Positions 15,530-24,242 are shown, counted from the first letter of the stretch. The stretch: 31,686 bases of DNA from CAZPQV01 sp964588705 (GCA_964588705.1 CAZPQV010000023.1:1-31686), one strand, 5' to 3'. Notes: generated by a model from the sequence alone, not told the origin. Made by a program: numbers and translations.

Positions 15530-16396
15530 ATGAAATTTGACCTTTACACTTTTATTGCAATTTTTCTGGTAATAACTCTTGTTATCGGGCTTATCATTTA
15601 TTTTTTTCAACAGAAATTTTTCTTTCATCCTGAGAAACTTCCTGAAGATTTTAAGTTCGCTTACGATAATCTAAATGCAGAAGAACTGACGGTAGAAACG
15701 GAACCGGGTGCAAAAATCAATTATCTGCATTTCAAATCAGATCATCCTAAAGGCATCGTTTTTTATCTGAAAGGAAACACCAAAAGCATCAAAGGTTGGG
15801 GAAAATTCGCCATCGATTTTACAAGGCTGCATTACGATGTTATTATGCTCGATTATCGTGGTTTTGGGAAAAGTACAGGAAAAAGAACACAGGACGGAAT
15901 GAAACACGACATCCAATTCATTTATGATTTGGTTAAAAAACAGGTTTCTGAAGACCGCTTAGTCATTTACGGAAGAAGTATTGGTGCACCATTCGCGGCA
16001 ATGTTGGCATCAAAAAATAATCCAAGAGTATTGATTCTCAATTCTCCTATTTACAGTATTTCACGATCAATACGTCGTTATTTGCCTTTTGTACCGGCGA
16101 AATATTTTGTGAATTTCAACCTTCCGACATTCAAATATCTTCAAAGTGTAAGATGTCCTATTAAGATAATTCATGGGAGCGATGATAATTTAGTACCGGT
16201 AAAAACCGCCATCGAACTTTCGGAAATTCAACCGGAAAATACGCGGCTTTATATTATTCTTAAAGCCGGACATATCAACGTGCACACATTCAAAGAATAC
16301 CATCGGGTTTTGGACGAAATTTTTGAAGACATCGATGAACCGGAACAGGAAATCGACTTCAAAAATACCAGTCTGAATGTGAACCATAGAAATTAA
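15530..16396 (+). CDS. BEM46/ABHD13-like alpha/beta hydrolase, membrane-anchored
   Basis: A 288-residue protein with one N-terminal membrane segment (residues 5-26) and an alpha/beta hydrolase domain. The triad is Ser150 in YGRSIGAP, Asp219 in HGSDDNLVP and His248 in KAGHIN. At the oxyanion/turn motif, where the family and the paralogue two genes downstream have HGNAG, this protein has KGNTK (Lys81). It may therefore have altered catalysis, although the triad itself is intact. The substrate is unknown; the family is loosely linked to lipid or peptide hydrolysis. It is followed at once by the CNNM gene, which seems to have its own promoter. Confidence 0.83.
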   Translation: MKFDLYTFIAIFLVITLVIGLIIYFFQQKFFFHPEKLPEDFKFAYDNLNAEELTVETEPGAKINYLHFKSDHPKGIVFYLKGNTKSIKGWGKFAIDFTRLHYDVIMLDYRGFGKSTGKRTQDGMKHDIQFIYDLVKKQVSEDRLVIYGRSIGAPFAAMLASKNNPRVLILNSPIYSISRSIRRYLPFVPAKYFVNFNLPTFKYLQSVRCPIKIIHGSDDNLVPVKTAIELSEIQPENTRLYIILKAGHINVHTFKEYHRVLDEIFEDIDEPEQEIDFKNTSLNVNHRN

Positions 16397-16429
16397 TTGC
16401 TGATTTCTGCCGCCATTTTATTATTTTTG
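16397..16429 (+). promoter_or_regulatory. predicted promoter of the CNNM gene
   Basis: TTG at 16397-16399, a 22-nt spacer, then TATTTTTG at 16422-16429 (perfect TAnnTTTG), 21 nt before the ATG at 16451. It begins immediately after the stop of the preceding hydrolase gene. Confidence 0.5.
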
Positions 16430-16450
16430 GAAAAACCTGAAAATTATTTA

Positions 16451-17740
16451 ATGGAATTAATCATCATAATTGCCCTCGTTCTTCTAAACGGAATTTTTGC
16501 AATGTCGGAGCTGGCGTTGGTTTCCTCAAAAAAGTTCAAACTCGAAAATGCCCGTAAAAAAGGAAGTGCCGGAGCAAAAAAAGCTCTGGAGCTTTCTGAA
16601 AATCCAACAAAATTTCTATCAACGGTTCAGATTGGTATTACTTTAATCGGAATTTTATTAGGGGTTTATTCCGGGGAAAATCTAACCAATGATTTCCAGG
16701 ATTTCCTGAGCAAATTTGAAGTTTTGCAGCCCTATTCCAAAACATTGGCAACCACGGGAATCGTTATTTTTATCACATATCTTTCCATTGTTTTGGGCGA
16801 ACTTTTACCAAAAAGAATCGGGATGACATTTCCGGAAAGCATCATCACCGTCCTTTCAAAACCGATGGATATTCTTTCTAAAATCACATCTCCATTCGTT
16901 TGGCTACTTACAACTTCCAACAATTTGCTTTTAAAAGTTTTGGGAATTAAAAGTAATTCAGACAGCATTGTAACTGAGGAAGAAATTAAATCCATTGTTA
17001 AAGAAAGTGCTCAGGAAGGTGAAATTGATGAAATTGAACATGATATCGTAGAACGTGTTTTCGAGCTGGGCGACCGAAAAATCAACACACTTCTTACACA
17101 CAGAACTGATGTGGTTTTTCTGGATTTAGAAGAAAATCTTGACAGTATTATTGCTAAAATTAAGGAAAATAAACATGCGGCTTATCCTGTAACCAACGAC
17201 CATAATCCTGATGATATTGTTGGAATTGTACTTCTGAAAGACCTTTTCCCAATGGATAATCCGGAAAGTTTTGATATCAAAGATTATCTGAGACAACCGG
17301 TTTTTCTGAATGAAAATTATTTTGCCTACAAAGTTCTGGAACTCTTCAAAAAAGAAAAAAATCACATTGGGATTGTCATCGACGAATACGGAAACACCGT
17401 TGGAATGGTTACTTTGGATGATGTAACCGATGCATTGGTTGGCGATACCACAACTTTTGATTACTTCGATTACCGAATTACTGAACGAAGTGAAAATTCG
17501 TGGCTTGCAGATGGACAGTTCCCAATTGTGGAATTTAAAAAATATTTTGACCTCGATTTTGAGTTTGACAATAAAGAAAACTATACCACTTTGGTTGGAC
17601 TTTTTATCAAGGAATACAACAGAATTCCGCAGGTTGGAGATAAAATTACCATTGAAGACCTGGAACTTGAAATCATTGATAAAGACGGACAGAGAGTAGA
17701 TAAAATTCTTATCAACCGGTCGATAGAAAACAATAATTAA
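16451..17740 (+). CDS. CNNM/CorC-HlyC family membrane protein (DUF21, CBS pair)
   Basis: A 429-residue protein in the order DUF21 transmembrane domain (about 1-170, with GELLPKR at 116-122), two CBS motifs (about 215-335; KHAAYPVTND, HIGIVIDEYGNTVGMVTLDD) and a C-terminal CorC/HlyC transporter-associated domain (about 345-425; WLADGQFPI, TLVGLFIKE). These proteins export or balance Mg2+ and sometimes Co2+; the CBS pair senses Mg-ATP. Older annotations call them hemolysins, which is misleading. The ATG at 16451 is preferred over a TTG at 16397 because it begins directly in the first membrane segment and follows the promoter boxes. Its stop overlaps the next start by one base (TAATG). Confidence 0.92.
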   Translation: MELIIIIALVLLNGIFAMSELALVSSKKFKLENARKKGSAGAKKALELSENPTKFLSTVQIGITLIGILLGVYSGENLTNDFQDFLSKFEVLQPYSKTLATTGIVIFITYLSIVLGELLPKRIGMTFPESIITVLSKPMDILSKITSPFVWLLTTSNNLLLKVLGIKSNSDSIVTEEEIKSIVKESAQEGEIDEIEHDIVERVFELGDRKINTLLTHRTDVVFLDLEENLDSIIAKIKENKHAAYPVTNDHNPDDIVGIVLLKDLFPMDNPESFDIKDYLRQPVFLNENYFAYKVLELFKKEKNHIGIVIDEYGNTVGMVTLDDVTDALVGDTTTFDYFDYRITERSENSWLADGQFPIVEFKKYFDLDFEFDNKENYTTLVGLFIKEYNRIPQVGDKITIEDLELEIIDKDGQRVDKILINRSIENNN

Positions 17741-18504
17741 TGCCAAAACTACTTCAATATCTGCAGGAAAAAGTAGTATTTCTGCCCATAAAACTGGCGG
17801 AAGACCATACCTATGATTTCCCGGTAGAATTTGAAGAGCATCTGTTTGAAACACCTTTTAAAGGGAAAATCAATGCCTTGCATTTCAAGGTGAAAAATCC
17901 AAAAGGTGTTATTCTTTACTTTCATGGAAACGCCGGAAACCTTGTTCGTTGGGGTAAAATCACGTCAGAATTCACTGATTACGGTTATGATGTTTTTGTA
18001 ATCGATTACCGCAGTTACGGTAAAAGTTCCGGTCCAAAAACTGAAGAATATCTGTTTTCAGACGCTCAGTTTTGCTATAATTTTCTAAAAGAAATTTATG
18101 GTGAGGAAAACATCATTGTTTACGGCAGAAGTTTGGGCGGCGCTTTTGCGGTGAAAATGGCTGCAGAAAACGAACCTCAGAAACTGATTCTGGAAGCTAC
18201 ATTTTACAATTTGCAGGATATGGCCAGCCGTTGGATTCCTTATTCCGCAACTGAAAAAATTTCACCGAAAATGACTTTTCATTTCAGATCAAATCAAAAT
18301 ATTGTGGATGTCAATTGTCCCGTTTATCATTTTCACGGCGATAAAGATTTTGTAGTGCCAATAAAATCTGGCAAGAAACTATTTGAAATTCTTGAAGAAG
18401 AAAAACCTGCACTGGAAAAAAAGTTCATACTCATAAAAGGCGGAAGTCATGATGATCTTGCAAGATTTGATAAATTTAAACTGGAAATGAAGAAAATACT
18501 CTAA
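17740..18504 (+). CDS. BEM46-like alpha/beta hydrolase, soluble paralogue
   Basis: A 254-residue alpha/beta hydrolase with Ser131 (YGRSLGGA), Asp203 (HGDKDFVVP) and His237 (GGSHDD), and a canonical HGNAGN turn at 62-67. It is clearly related to the anchored hydrolase at 15530-16396 (shared GRS[IL]G, DYR..GKS and HG..D..VP blocks) but lacks a strong membrane segment. TAATG overlaps at both ends tie it to the CNNM gene before it and the exonuclease gene after it, so the three are one operon. The substrate is unknown. Confidence 0.86.
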   Translation: MPKLLQYLQEKVVFLPIKLAEDHTYDFPVEFEEHLFETPFKGKINALHFKVKNPKGVILYFHGNAGNLVRWGKITSEFTDYGYDVFVIDYRSYGKSSGPKTEEYLFSDAQFCYNFLKEIYGEENIIVYGRSLGGAFAVKMAAENEPQKLILEATFYNLQDMASRWIPYSATEKISPKMTFHFRSNQNIVDVNCPVYHFHGDKDFVVPIKSGKKLFEILEEEKPALEKKFILIKGGSHDDLARFDKFKLEMKKIL

Positions 18505-19061
18505 TGCTGGATTTCTGTGCCATAGACTTTGAAACCGCAACCCACGAAAGAAATTCGGCGTGTGAAATGGGCATTTGTCTGGTAGAAAACGGTGAAATTG
18601 TTGAAACCAAAACATGACTGATAAAACCTCCGAGTTTTCCTTATTTCAACCGTCACAATATCGCAGTACACGGTATTCAGCCGGAAGACGTGCTTTACGC
18701 TCCCACTTTTGATGAAATCTGGTACGAAGCCGAAGAATTGCTTTACGGGAACCTGATGATTGCTCACAATGCCGGTTTTGATGCCGGTGTTTTACGTGGC
18801 TGCCTCGATCATTATGGATTATTCAAACCGAAGATAAAATACCTCTGCTCTATTCAGCTGGCGAAGAAATCCTGGAAAGGACTTACAAGTTACGGACTGA
18901 AAAATCTTGCCAACCAACATCAGATTGAATTCAACCATCACCGTGCAGGAGACGATGCTGAAGTCTGCGCAAAACTTTCAATGCTGGCTTTCGACCGCTT
19001 GATGCTTACGAGAAATGATGAAGTGAGAGACCATCTTAAGAATTCCATTAAAGATTTGTGA
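18504..19061 (+). pseudogene. DnaQ-like DEDDh 3'-5' exonuclease with in-frame TGA
   Basis: Read through codon 38, the frame gives a 185-codon exonuclease with every DEDDh residue: Asp8 and Glu10 (IDFET), Asp93 (HNAGFDAGVL), His146 and Asp151 (HHRAGDDAEV). Codon 38 (18615-18617) is TGA, where the sense TKTxLIKPPSFPYFN strongly suggests TGG (Trp). A single G-to-A change would explain it; there is no frameshift. Without read-through, the product is a 37-residue fragment, and any restart downstream (for example GTG at 18690) loses the first two metal ligands. Members of this group resemble DNA polymerase III epsilon or RNase T-like repair nucleases. It could be real decay or a base-call error. 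Confidence 0.8.
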
Positions 19062-19152
19062 TTTTCACTTAATCGCAATTATTCAAGCAAATAATACAAA
19101 AACAATAACAAATATTTATTAATTTATAATCCTTTTAAATTATAGATTAAAA

Positions 19153-19183
19153 TTTTGGCAATCGGAATATATTACTATTTTTA
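19153..19183 (+). promoter_or_regulatory. predicted promoter of the subtilisin-like gene
   Basis: TTTTG at 19153-19157, an 18-nt spacer, then TATTTTTA at 19176-19183 (one mismatch to TAnnTTTG), 30 nt before the ATG. The 152-bp gap around it is otherwise plain AT-rich DNA. Confidence 0.5.
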
Positions 19184-19213
19184 GCCAATAATCTAAAACT
19201 TTTTTAATTAATC

Positions 19214-20623
19214 ATGAGAAAAAATTTACATGGAATCATCAGTTTAGGGCTGATGACAGGGGTTTTTGCGTTTACATCATGTTCTTCAGAAATTACTCAA
19301 ACCAGCGAGGAACCGTTGTTGAAAAGTGCCGAAATGAAAACCAATATTTTTGGTAAAAGTATTACGCAGAAGCCATCCTATCTCGTAATATTTAAGGACA
19401 ACAATTCCGTTCCGAAACAATTCCACGAAAAACTTCAAAGTGACGAAAATCTTGGCCTGGAGCTGGAAAACATCGGAATTGCTGTAGTTGATTCTGATGA
19501 TGCTAATTTCATGAACAGATTCGGTAATGATTCTTCGGTAGAATCCGTTGTTCCCAACCTTGAACTTCAGTGGGTTTCCGAGCCTACAGAAGCTAAATTA
19601 TCTGCTGATCATATTGGTTCAGACGACACGTTTTACAAAGCAGGTTATCTATGGGGGCTAGATGTAATCCAAGCGCCACAAGCATGGGATGCCGGTTATA
19701 CAGGAAAAGGTGTAAAAGTAGCGGTTCTGGATTCTGGAATCGACCATGACCATCCTGATTTAATGGCCAATATTAATAGTGAACTCAGTAAGTCTTTCAT
19801 TGCAGGTGAAGATTGGAGAGTAAGACCTGGTAGCTTTTTTAACCACGGGACTCACGTTGCCGGAACAATTGCTGCGGTTGATAACAAAATTGGTGTAATT
19901 GGTGTTGCTCCATACTCAGAAATTATTGCTGTAAAAGTACTTTCCGAATATACAGGCACCGGTCCATTCAGCAGTATAAATGCAGGCATTATTTATGCAG
20001 CTGATGCAGGTGCGCAAGTAATTAATATGAGCTTAGGAACCAATCTTAATAAAAATGGTTTGGTTGTACTTAAAGACGGAACCACTGTAAAATATCCTGG
20101 AAAAGTGATTCAGGAAATCATAAAAGCACAACAAAGAGCAGTTGATTATGCTTTCAGAAAAGGGGTTACCATTGTTTCTTCTGCTGGTAATGATGCTATT
20201 AATGCAGATGGTGATGGACCACAAATTAAGTTGCCTGGTGGATTAAATAATATTATTACAGTTTCTGCAACAGGTCCTCGAGGTTATACGGGTCGCCCAA
20301 CAAACTTTGATATTCCGGCCATTTATACAAACTACGGAAAATCTCTTGTTGATATTGCTGCTCCGGGTGGTGATTATTCTTTAGGAAACTCGCTTGATTT
20401 CATTCTAAGCACAGGATCAGGAGGTTATTATTTCTCAGTTGGAACAAGTATGGCTTCGCCTCACGTAGCAGGAGTTGCAGCATTAATCATTCAGAAAAAT
20501 GGTGGAAAAATGGATCCGAAAGAAGTTGCGAGAAAATTATATAAAACTGCTGACGGTTTTGGAGCACAGAATCCTTATTTCAACAATGGCAGAGTAAATG
20601 CTTACAGAGCTGTTACTGAATAA
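19214..20623 (+). CDS. subtilisin-like (S8) serine protease lipoprotein
   Basis: A 469-residue exported protease. The signal peptide ends in a lipobox-like FTSC (Cys23); an inhibitor-I9-type propeptide follows at about 53-118 (PSYLVIFKD ... VESVVPN). The catalytic domain has Asp173 (VAVLDSGID), His211 (NHGTHVAG), oxyanion Asn326 (SSAGND) and Ser412 (GTSMASPHVAG), all intact. No C-terminal secretion (T9SS) domain is visible; the protein ends just after the catalytic domain, consistent with a lipid-anchored rather than T9SS-secreted enzyme. Processing of the propeptide should leave the mature protease from about residue 125. It is a single-gene unit with its own promoter and a strong terminator. 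Confidence 0.93.
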   Translation: MRKNLHGIISLGLMTGVFAFTSCSSEITQTSEEPLLKSAEMKTNIFGKSITQKPSYLVIFKDNNSVPKQFHEKLQSDENLGLELENIGIAVVDSDDANFMNRFGNDSSVESVVPNLELQWVSEPTEAKLSADHIGSDDTFYKAGYLWGLDVIQAPQAWDAGYTGKGVKVAVLDSGIDHDHPDLMANINSELSKSFIAGEDWRVRPGSFFNHGTHVAGTIAAVDNKIGVIGVAPYSEIIAVKVLSEYTGTGPFSSINAGIIYAADAGAQVINMSLGTNLNKNGLVVLKDGTTVKYPGKVIQEIIKAQQRAVDYAFRKGVTIVSSAGNDAINADGDGPQIKLPGGLNNIITVSATGPRGYTGRPTNFDIPAIYTNYGKSLVDIAAPGGDYSLGNSLDFILSTGSGGYYFSVGTSMASPHVAGVAALIIQKNGGKMDPKEVARKLYKTADGFGAQNPYFNNGRVNAYRAVTE

Positions 20624-20642
20624 GAAACAGCTAAATACAAAT

Positions 20643-20673
20643 AAAAAAACCGCTTTTGTAAGCGGTTTTTTTT
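20643..20673. terminator. bidirectional terminator between protease and PPK2 genes
   Basis: A 13-bp perfect stem (20643-20655 with 20660-20672), a TTGT loop, A-rich left arm and T-rich right arm. It serves the convergent protease (plus) and polyphosphate kinase (minus) genes. Confidence 0.87.
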
Positions 20674-20677
20674 AACT

Positions 20678-21484
20678 CTAAATATCCAATTCCTGATGTC
20701 GAATTGCTTCTAAATCCTTCACCGTATAAGGAATCTTCTGCAGGATATATTCCATGGCTTCGGTTCGGGCTTTGGATTTTCTGTTGGCTTTCAAAATTTT
20801 CCAAGGAGCATAAGCTGTGCTGGAAACACTGAACATTTTTTCTTTATACTCGGTATATTTATCCCAAAGCGCTAAAGCATTTTTATCAACATCGCTGTAT
20901 TTCCATTTTTTCAGCGGACTGTCGATAATCTCTGCAAACCTCCTTTCCTGCTCATCTTTTGAGATCGAGAAATAAAGTTTAATCAAATAAATTCCTGAAC
21001 CAACGAGCATTTTTTCAAATTCATTAACTTGCTCCATAAATACTTTGTATTCCTGCGGTGTACAGAAGCCATTTACCGGTTCTACGATAGCGCGGTTGTA
21101 CCAGCTTCGGTCGAAGAAAACAATTTCGCCGGCATTGGGCAACTGTTTGATATATCGTTCAAAATACCATTGTCCAAGTTCAACTTCATCAGGTTTTGGC
21201 AATGCCACAACTTTGTGCATACGTGGATTCAGGTTTTCGGTAATTCTTCTGATGGCGCCTCCTTTTCCGGCAGCATCACGGCCTTCGAAAATTATCACTA
21301 CTTTCTTCTGATGATCAACCACCCAGTTTAAAAGTTTAATCATTTCTTCCTGAAGTTTTGCCAAACGTCTTTCGTATTTTGCAAATTTCAATGCTTTATC
21401 GGCATCCAGAACTTCATTTTGTAAAAGTCCGTAAAGCCCTTTCTTTGAATTCAATAATTCGAATTGTTCCTGTGTTAAATTCAT
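20678..21484 (-). CDS. PPK2-family polyphosphate kinase, second copy of tandem pair
   Basis: A 268-residue P-loop kinase that transfers phosphate between polyphosphate and nucleoside phosphates. Walker A is EGRDAAGKGG (67-76, Lys74), Walker B is FFDRSWYNRA (Asp125), and the lid-region block LKKWKYSDVD is present. A single PPK2 domain of this size fits the short class that phosphorylates ADP or GDP (or AMP); the exact acceptor cannot be read from sequence. It lies 26 bp downstream of a clear paralogue and probably shares its transcript. No ppk1 or exopolyphosphatase gene is nearby. Confidence 0.92.
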   Translation of the reverse strand: MNLTQEQFELLNSKKGLYGLLQNEVLDADKALKFAKYERRLAKLQEEMIKLLNWVVDHQKKVVIIFEGRDAAGKGGAIRRITENLNPRMHKVVALPKPDEVELGQWYFERYIKQLPNAGEIVFFDRSWYNRAIVEPVNGFCTPQEYKVFMEQVNEFEKMLVGSGIYLIKLYFSISKDEQERRFAEIIDSPLKKWKYSDVDKNALALWDKYTEYKEKMFSVSSTAYAPWKILKANRKSKARTEAMEYILQKIPYTVKDLEAIRHQELDI

Positions 21485-21510
21485 TTCAATTATCTTTAAG
21501 GGTTAAACGG

Positions 21511-22365
21511 TTAAAGGTCTATCTGTTTTACAGTTCTGAAATATCTCTGCACCACATTCGGATCCGGATTCAGGTTGGCCTGCGATTTTCCTTTTCCAGT
21601 GTAGTTAAACAGTGAAAGAACGTATCTAATCGCTTCCAGTCTTGCTTTAAGTTTATCATTCGACTGAACAATAATCCAAGGTGCAAAAGCATTGTGAGTT
21701 CTGCTGAACATCTGATCTTTGTAATAGGTAAACGTATCCCACAATTCCTGTCCTTTTTCGTCAACAGGGCTGTATTTCCAACGTTTCAAAGGATTTTTCA
21801 ACCGGCGGTTGAAACGGTAAAGCTGCTGATCCTTCGATACAGAGAACCAGAATTTAATGATATGAGTTCCTGCTTCATATAGCATGTGTTCAAACTCAGG
21901 AACCTGAACCATAAAGCTTTCATACTGCTGTGGCGAACAGAATCCCATTACTGGTTCTACAACGGCACGGTTGTACCAACTCCTGTCGAAGAAAACGATC
22001 TCGCCTTCATTGGGAAGTTCTTTGATATATCTCCGGAAATACCACTGCCCGCGCTCAACATCGGTCGGTTTATTTAGGGCTACCAAACGCATAGCACGCG
22101 GATTGAGATGCTCTGTAAAACGTTTAATGGTTCCTCCTTTTCCGGAAGCATCACGGCCTTCAAAAATAATGGCTATTTTCTTTTTGTTTTCAACTGCCCA
22201 TTGTTGGAAATCCACAAGTTCGGCCTGAAGTTTTCTCAGTTCCTCTTCGTACACGAACTTATCTATCGCTTCTTTATAAACCGGATTGCTTTCCTTATTT
22301 TTATTAAGAAACTGTATTAAATCCTTTCTGGTAGTCAGTTTCTGAAACCCGGTTAATTCAGTCAT
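21511..22365 (-). CDS. PPK2-family polyphosphate kinase, first copy of tandem pair
   Basis: A 284-residue paralogue of the next gene. Walker A is EGRDASGKGG (69-78, Lys76), Walker B is FFDRSWYNRA (Asp127), and the lid-region block is LKRWKYSPVD. It differs from its partner by a longer N-terminus and a C-terminal extension of about 20 residues (NYTGKGKSQANLNPDP and on). The pair are diverged copies, not a recent duplication: identity is concentrated around the catalytic motifs. Different nucleotide preference (for example ADP versus GDP or AMP) is a reasonable guess. Confidence 0.92.
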   Translation of the reverse strand: MTELTGFQKLTTRKDLIQFLNKNKESNPVYKEAIDKFVYEEELRKLQAELVDFQQWAVENKKKIAIIFEGRDASGKGGTIKRFTEHLNPRAMRLVALNKPTDVERGQWYFRRYIKELPNEGEIVFFDRSWYNRAVVEPVMGFCSPQQYESFMVQVPEFEHMLYEAGTHIIKFWFSVSKDQQLYRFNRRLKNPLKRWKYSPVDEKGQELWDTFTYYKDQMFSRTHNAFAPWIIVQSNDKLKARLEAIRYVLSLFNYTGKGKSQANLNPDPNVVQRYFRTVKQIDL

Positions 22366-22461
22366 TCTTAACGTGTTTTCTAAAATAAATATATTAAAGT
22401 TTCGTTAAAAAATGCTAGGATTTAAATGAAATTAACTGACATTTAGCATATTTAAAAACAA

Positions 22462-22488
22462 AAAAGTGAGTCGTAAAAACTCACTTTT
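22462..22488 (-). terminator. terminator of apaG
   Basis: A perfect 10-bp stem (22462-22471 with 22479-22488) and a 7-nt loop; on the minus strand it is followed by a T-rich tract. It lies 23 bp after the apaG stop. Confidence 0.78.
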
Positions 22489-22511
22489 AATAGGATATCA
22501 ATTGAAATTTA

Positions 22512-22898
22512 TTAATTACATAAAACCTCCGAATGAAGGTTGAATTTAGGAATTTCGACCTCAAAAATTTCGTCGGTAACCAAATTTTTGAAGGTATAGC
22601 TCCCTTTCATGCTTCCAACTCCGGAACGTAAAATAACGTTTGAAAAATAGCTGAAATCTCTTTGAGGATAAATTTCAGGTATCAATCCGATAACACCGTC
22701 ACCGATGACCTCCGTAAAACCAAACCCTACGTCATAAATAATCCACTTCCTTCTGAGGAGCTGAACCGGAACGTTACCCAAATTTTCTATTGTGATATTA
22801 TATCTGAAAACAAAACGGTTTTCCGAAGGATAACTGTTCTTGATGTCATACTTCGGTTCTGCGGTAACACGGATGTTAAAAGTAATTTTAGAATCCAT
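22512..22898 (-). CDS. apaG: ApaG protein (DUF525)
   Basis: A 128-residue single-domain beta-sandwich protein. Family marks are YNITIENLG, VQLLRRKWIIYD, GDGVIGLIPEI and the C-terminal SGVGSMKGSY. ApaG in Salmonella (CorD) is linked to Co2+ resistance and Mg2+ efflux; its biochemical role is not settled, and the fold also occurs in eukaryotic F-box and PolDIP2 proteins. The length is normal. It is a single gene between two terminators. Two other Mg2+-related genes (CorA-type and CNNM-type) lie elsewhere in the window but not adjacent. Confidence 0.92.
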   Translation of the reverse strand: MDSKITFNIRVTAEPKYDIKNSYPSENRFVFRYNITIENLGNVPVQLLRRKWIIYDVGFGFTEVIGDGVIGLIPEIYPQRDFSYFSNVILRSGVGSMKGSYTFKNLVTDEIFEVEIPKFNLHSEVLCN

Positions 22899-22953
22899 AA
22901 CTCTACGTTTAGTATAATTAATACAAAAACATTGCCTAAATGATTTTGATAAA

Positions 22954-22981
22954 AAAATCCTGCCAAAAATGACAGGATTTT
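22954..22981 (-). terminator. terminator of the odhA-odhB operon
   Basis: A 12-bp stem with one mismatch (22954-22965 with 22970-22981) and a 4-nt loop. On the minus strand it is followed by seven T. It also separates the operon from apaG. Confidence 0.82.
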
Positions 22982-23003
22982 AAAGTTTATATCAAATAGA
23001 ATC

Positions 23004-24242
23004 TTAAAGTTCAAGCGCTTTTCTTTCGTCACCTCCCATTAGGATTTCTACAGGGTTATCGATACCTTCTTTCACTGCCACAAGGAAACCAACAGATTCT
23101 CTACCATCGATAATTCTGTGGTCATAAGACATTGCAACATACATCATTGGGCGAATTTCCACCTGTCCGTTCACAGCAACCGGTCTCTGGATAATATTGT
23201 GCATCCCAAGAATCGCAGATTGTGGCGGATTGATAATCGGAGTAGAAAGCATTGAACCGAATACTCCACCATTAGTGATCGTGAATGTTCCTCCGGTCAT
23301 TTCGTCAACACTTACACTTCCGTCTCTTACTTTATCTGCAAGTCCTTTAATGTTAGCTTCAACACCTCTGAACGTCATGTTTTCAGCATTTCTCAGTACC
23401 GGAACCATCAAACCTTTCGGCCCTGAAACTGCAATAGAAATATCACAGAAATCATAGTTTACTTTGAAGTCTCCATCGATAGAAGCGTTCACATCCGGAT
23501 ACATCTGTAATGCTCTGGTAACCGCTTTGGTGAAGAATGACATAAATCCTAAACCAATACCGTGTTTTGCTGCGAACTCATCTTTATACTGCTTTCTGAT
23601 TCTGAAAATTTCAGACATATCAACTTCGTTGAAAGTGGTAAGCATTGCAGTTTCGTTTTTCACAGAAACCAATCTTGCTGCTAATTTTCTTCTCAGCATC
23701 GAAAGTTTTGTAGTCGTTTGCGCTCTAGAACCTGATGTTGCAGAAACCGATCCGAATGACGGCGTTGCTTTCACAGCGTCATCCTTAGTAATTCTTCCGT
23801 CTCTGCCAGTTCCCTGAACCTGAGATGCGTCCATTCCTTTTTCGTCAAGAACTTTTTTAGCAGCAGGCGATGGTGTTCCGCTTGCATAAGTTGCTGCTGG
23901 TTTTGGCTCTTCTTTTTTCACTTCAGCTTTTGGTGCTTCAGCAGGTTTTGCTTCTTCTTTCTTTGCTTCTGAAGCTGGAGCAGCATCACCGGCAGGTTTT
24001 GCAGCGCTCATGTCAATCAGGCAAACTACCTGTCCTACCTGCACTACTTCTCCTTCTTCTGCTTTCAGTGTAATTACACCACTTTCTTCAGCAGGAAGTT
24101 CAAGAGTAGCCTTATCGGAATCTACTTCTGCAATGGGTTGGTCTTTTTCTACGTAATCACCGTCTTTTACTAACCACGTTGCAATTTCAACTTCTGTGAT
24201 CGATTCGCCCGGTGAAGGAACTTTCATTTCTAGAACTGACAT
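23004..24242 (-). CDS. odhB: 2-oxoglutarate dehydrogenase E2, dihydrolipoyl succinyltransferase
   Basis: A 412-residue core subunit of the 2-oxoglutarate dehydrogenase complex; it transfers the succinyl group to CoA. One lipoyl domain (1-78; EVDSDKATLEL with lipoyl Lys44), an Ala/Pro/Lys/Glu-rich flexible linker (about 79-120), a peripheral-subunit-binding domain (about 122-160; PSPAAKKVLDEKGMD and GTGRDGRITKDD), and the catalytic domain (about 180-412), with His375 and Asp379 in SYDHRIIDG. It lies 38 bp downstream of odhA. No E3 (lpd) gene is in the window. Confidence 0.96.
   Translation of the reverse strand: MSVLEMKVPSPGESITEVEIATWLVKDGDYVEKDQPIAEVDSDKATLELPAEESGVITLKAEEGEVVQVGQVVCLIDMSAAKPAGDAAPASEAKKEEAKPAEAPKAEVKKEEPKPAATYASGTPSPAAKKVLDEKGMDASQVQGTGRDGRITKDDAVKATPSFGSVSATSGSRAQTTTKLSMLRRKLAARLVSVKNETAMLTTFNEVDMSEIFRIRKQYKDEFAAKHGIGLGFMSFFTKAVTRALQMYPDVNASIDGDFKVNYDFCDISIAVSGPKGLMVPVLRNAENMTFRGVEANIKGLADKVRDGSVSVDEMTGGTFTITNGGVFGSMLSTPIINPPQSAILGMHNIIQRPVAVNGQVEIRPMMYVAMSYDHRIIDGRESVGFLVAVKEGIDNPVEILMGGDERKALEL

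Noticed and set aside
18615..18617. TGA recoded as tryptophan or selenocysteine
   Set aside because: Several intact genes here end in TGA and use TGG for Trp, so the code is standard. The flanking motif calls for Trp, not Cys, and I saw no stem-loop of SECIS type.
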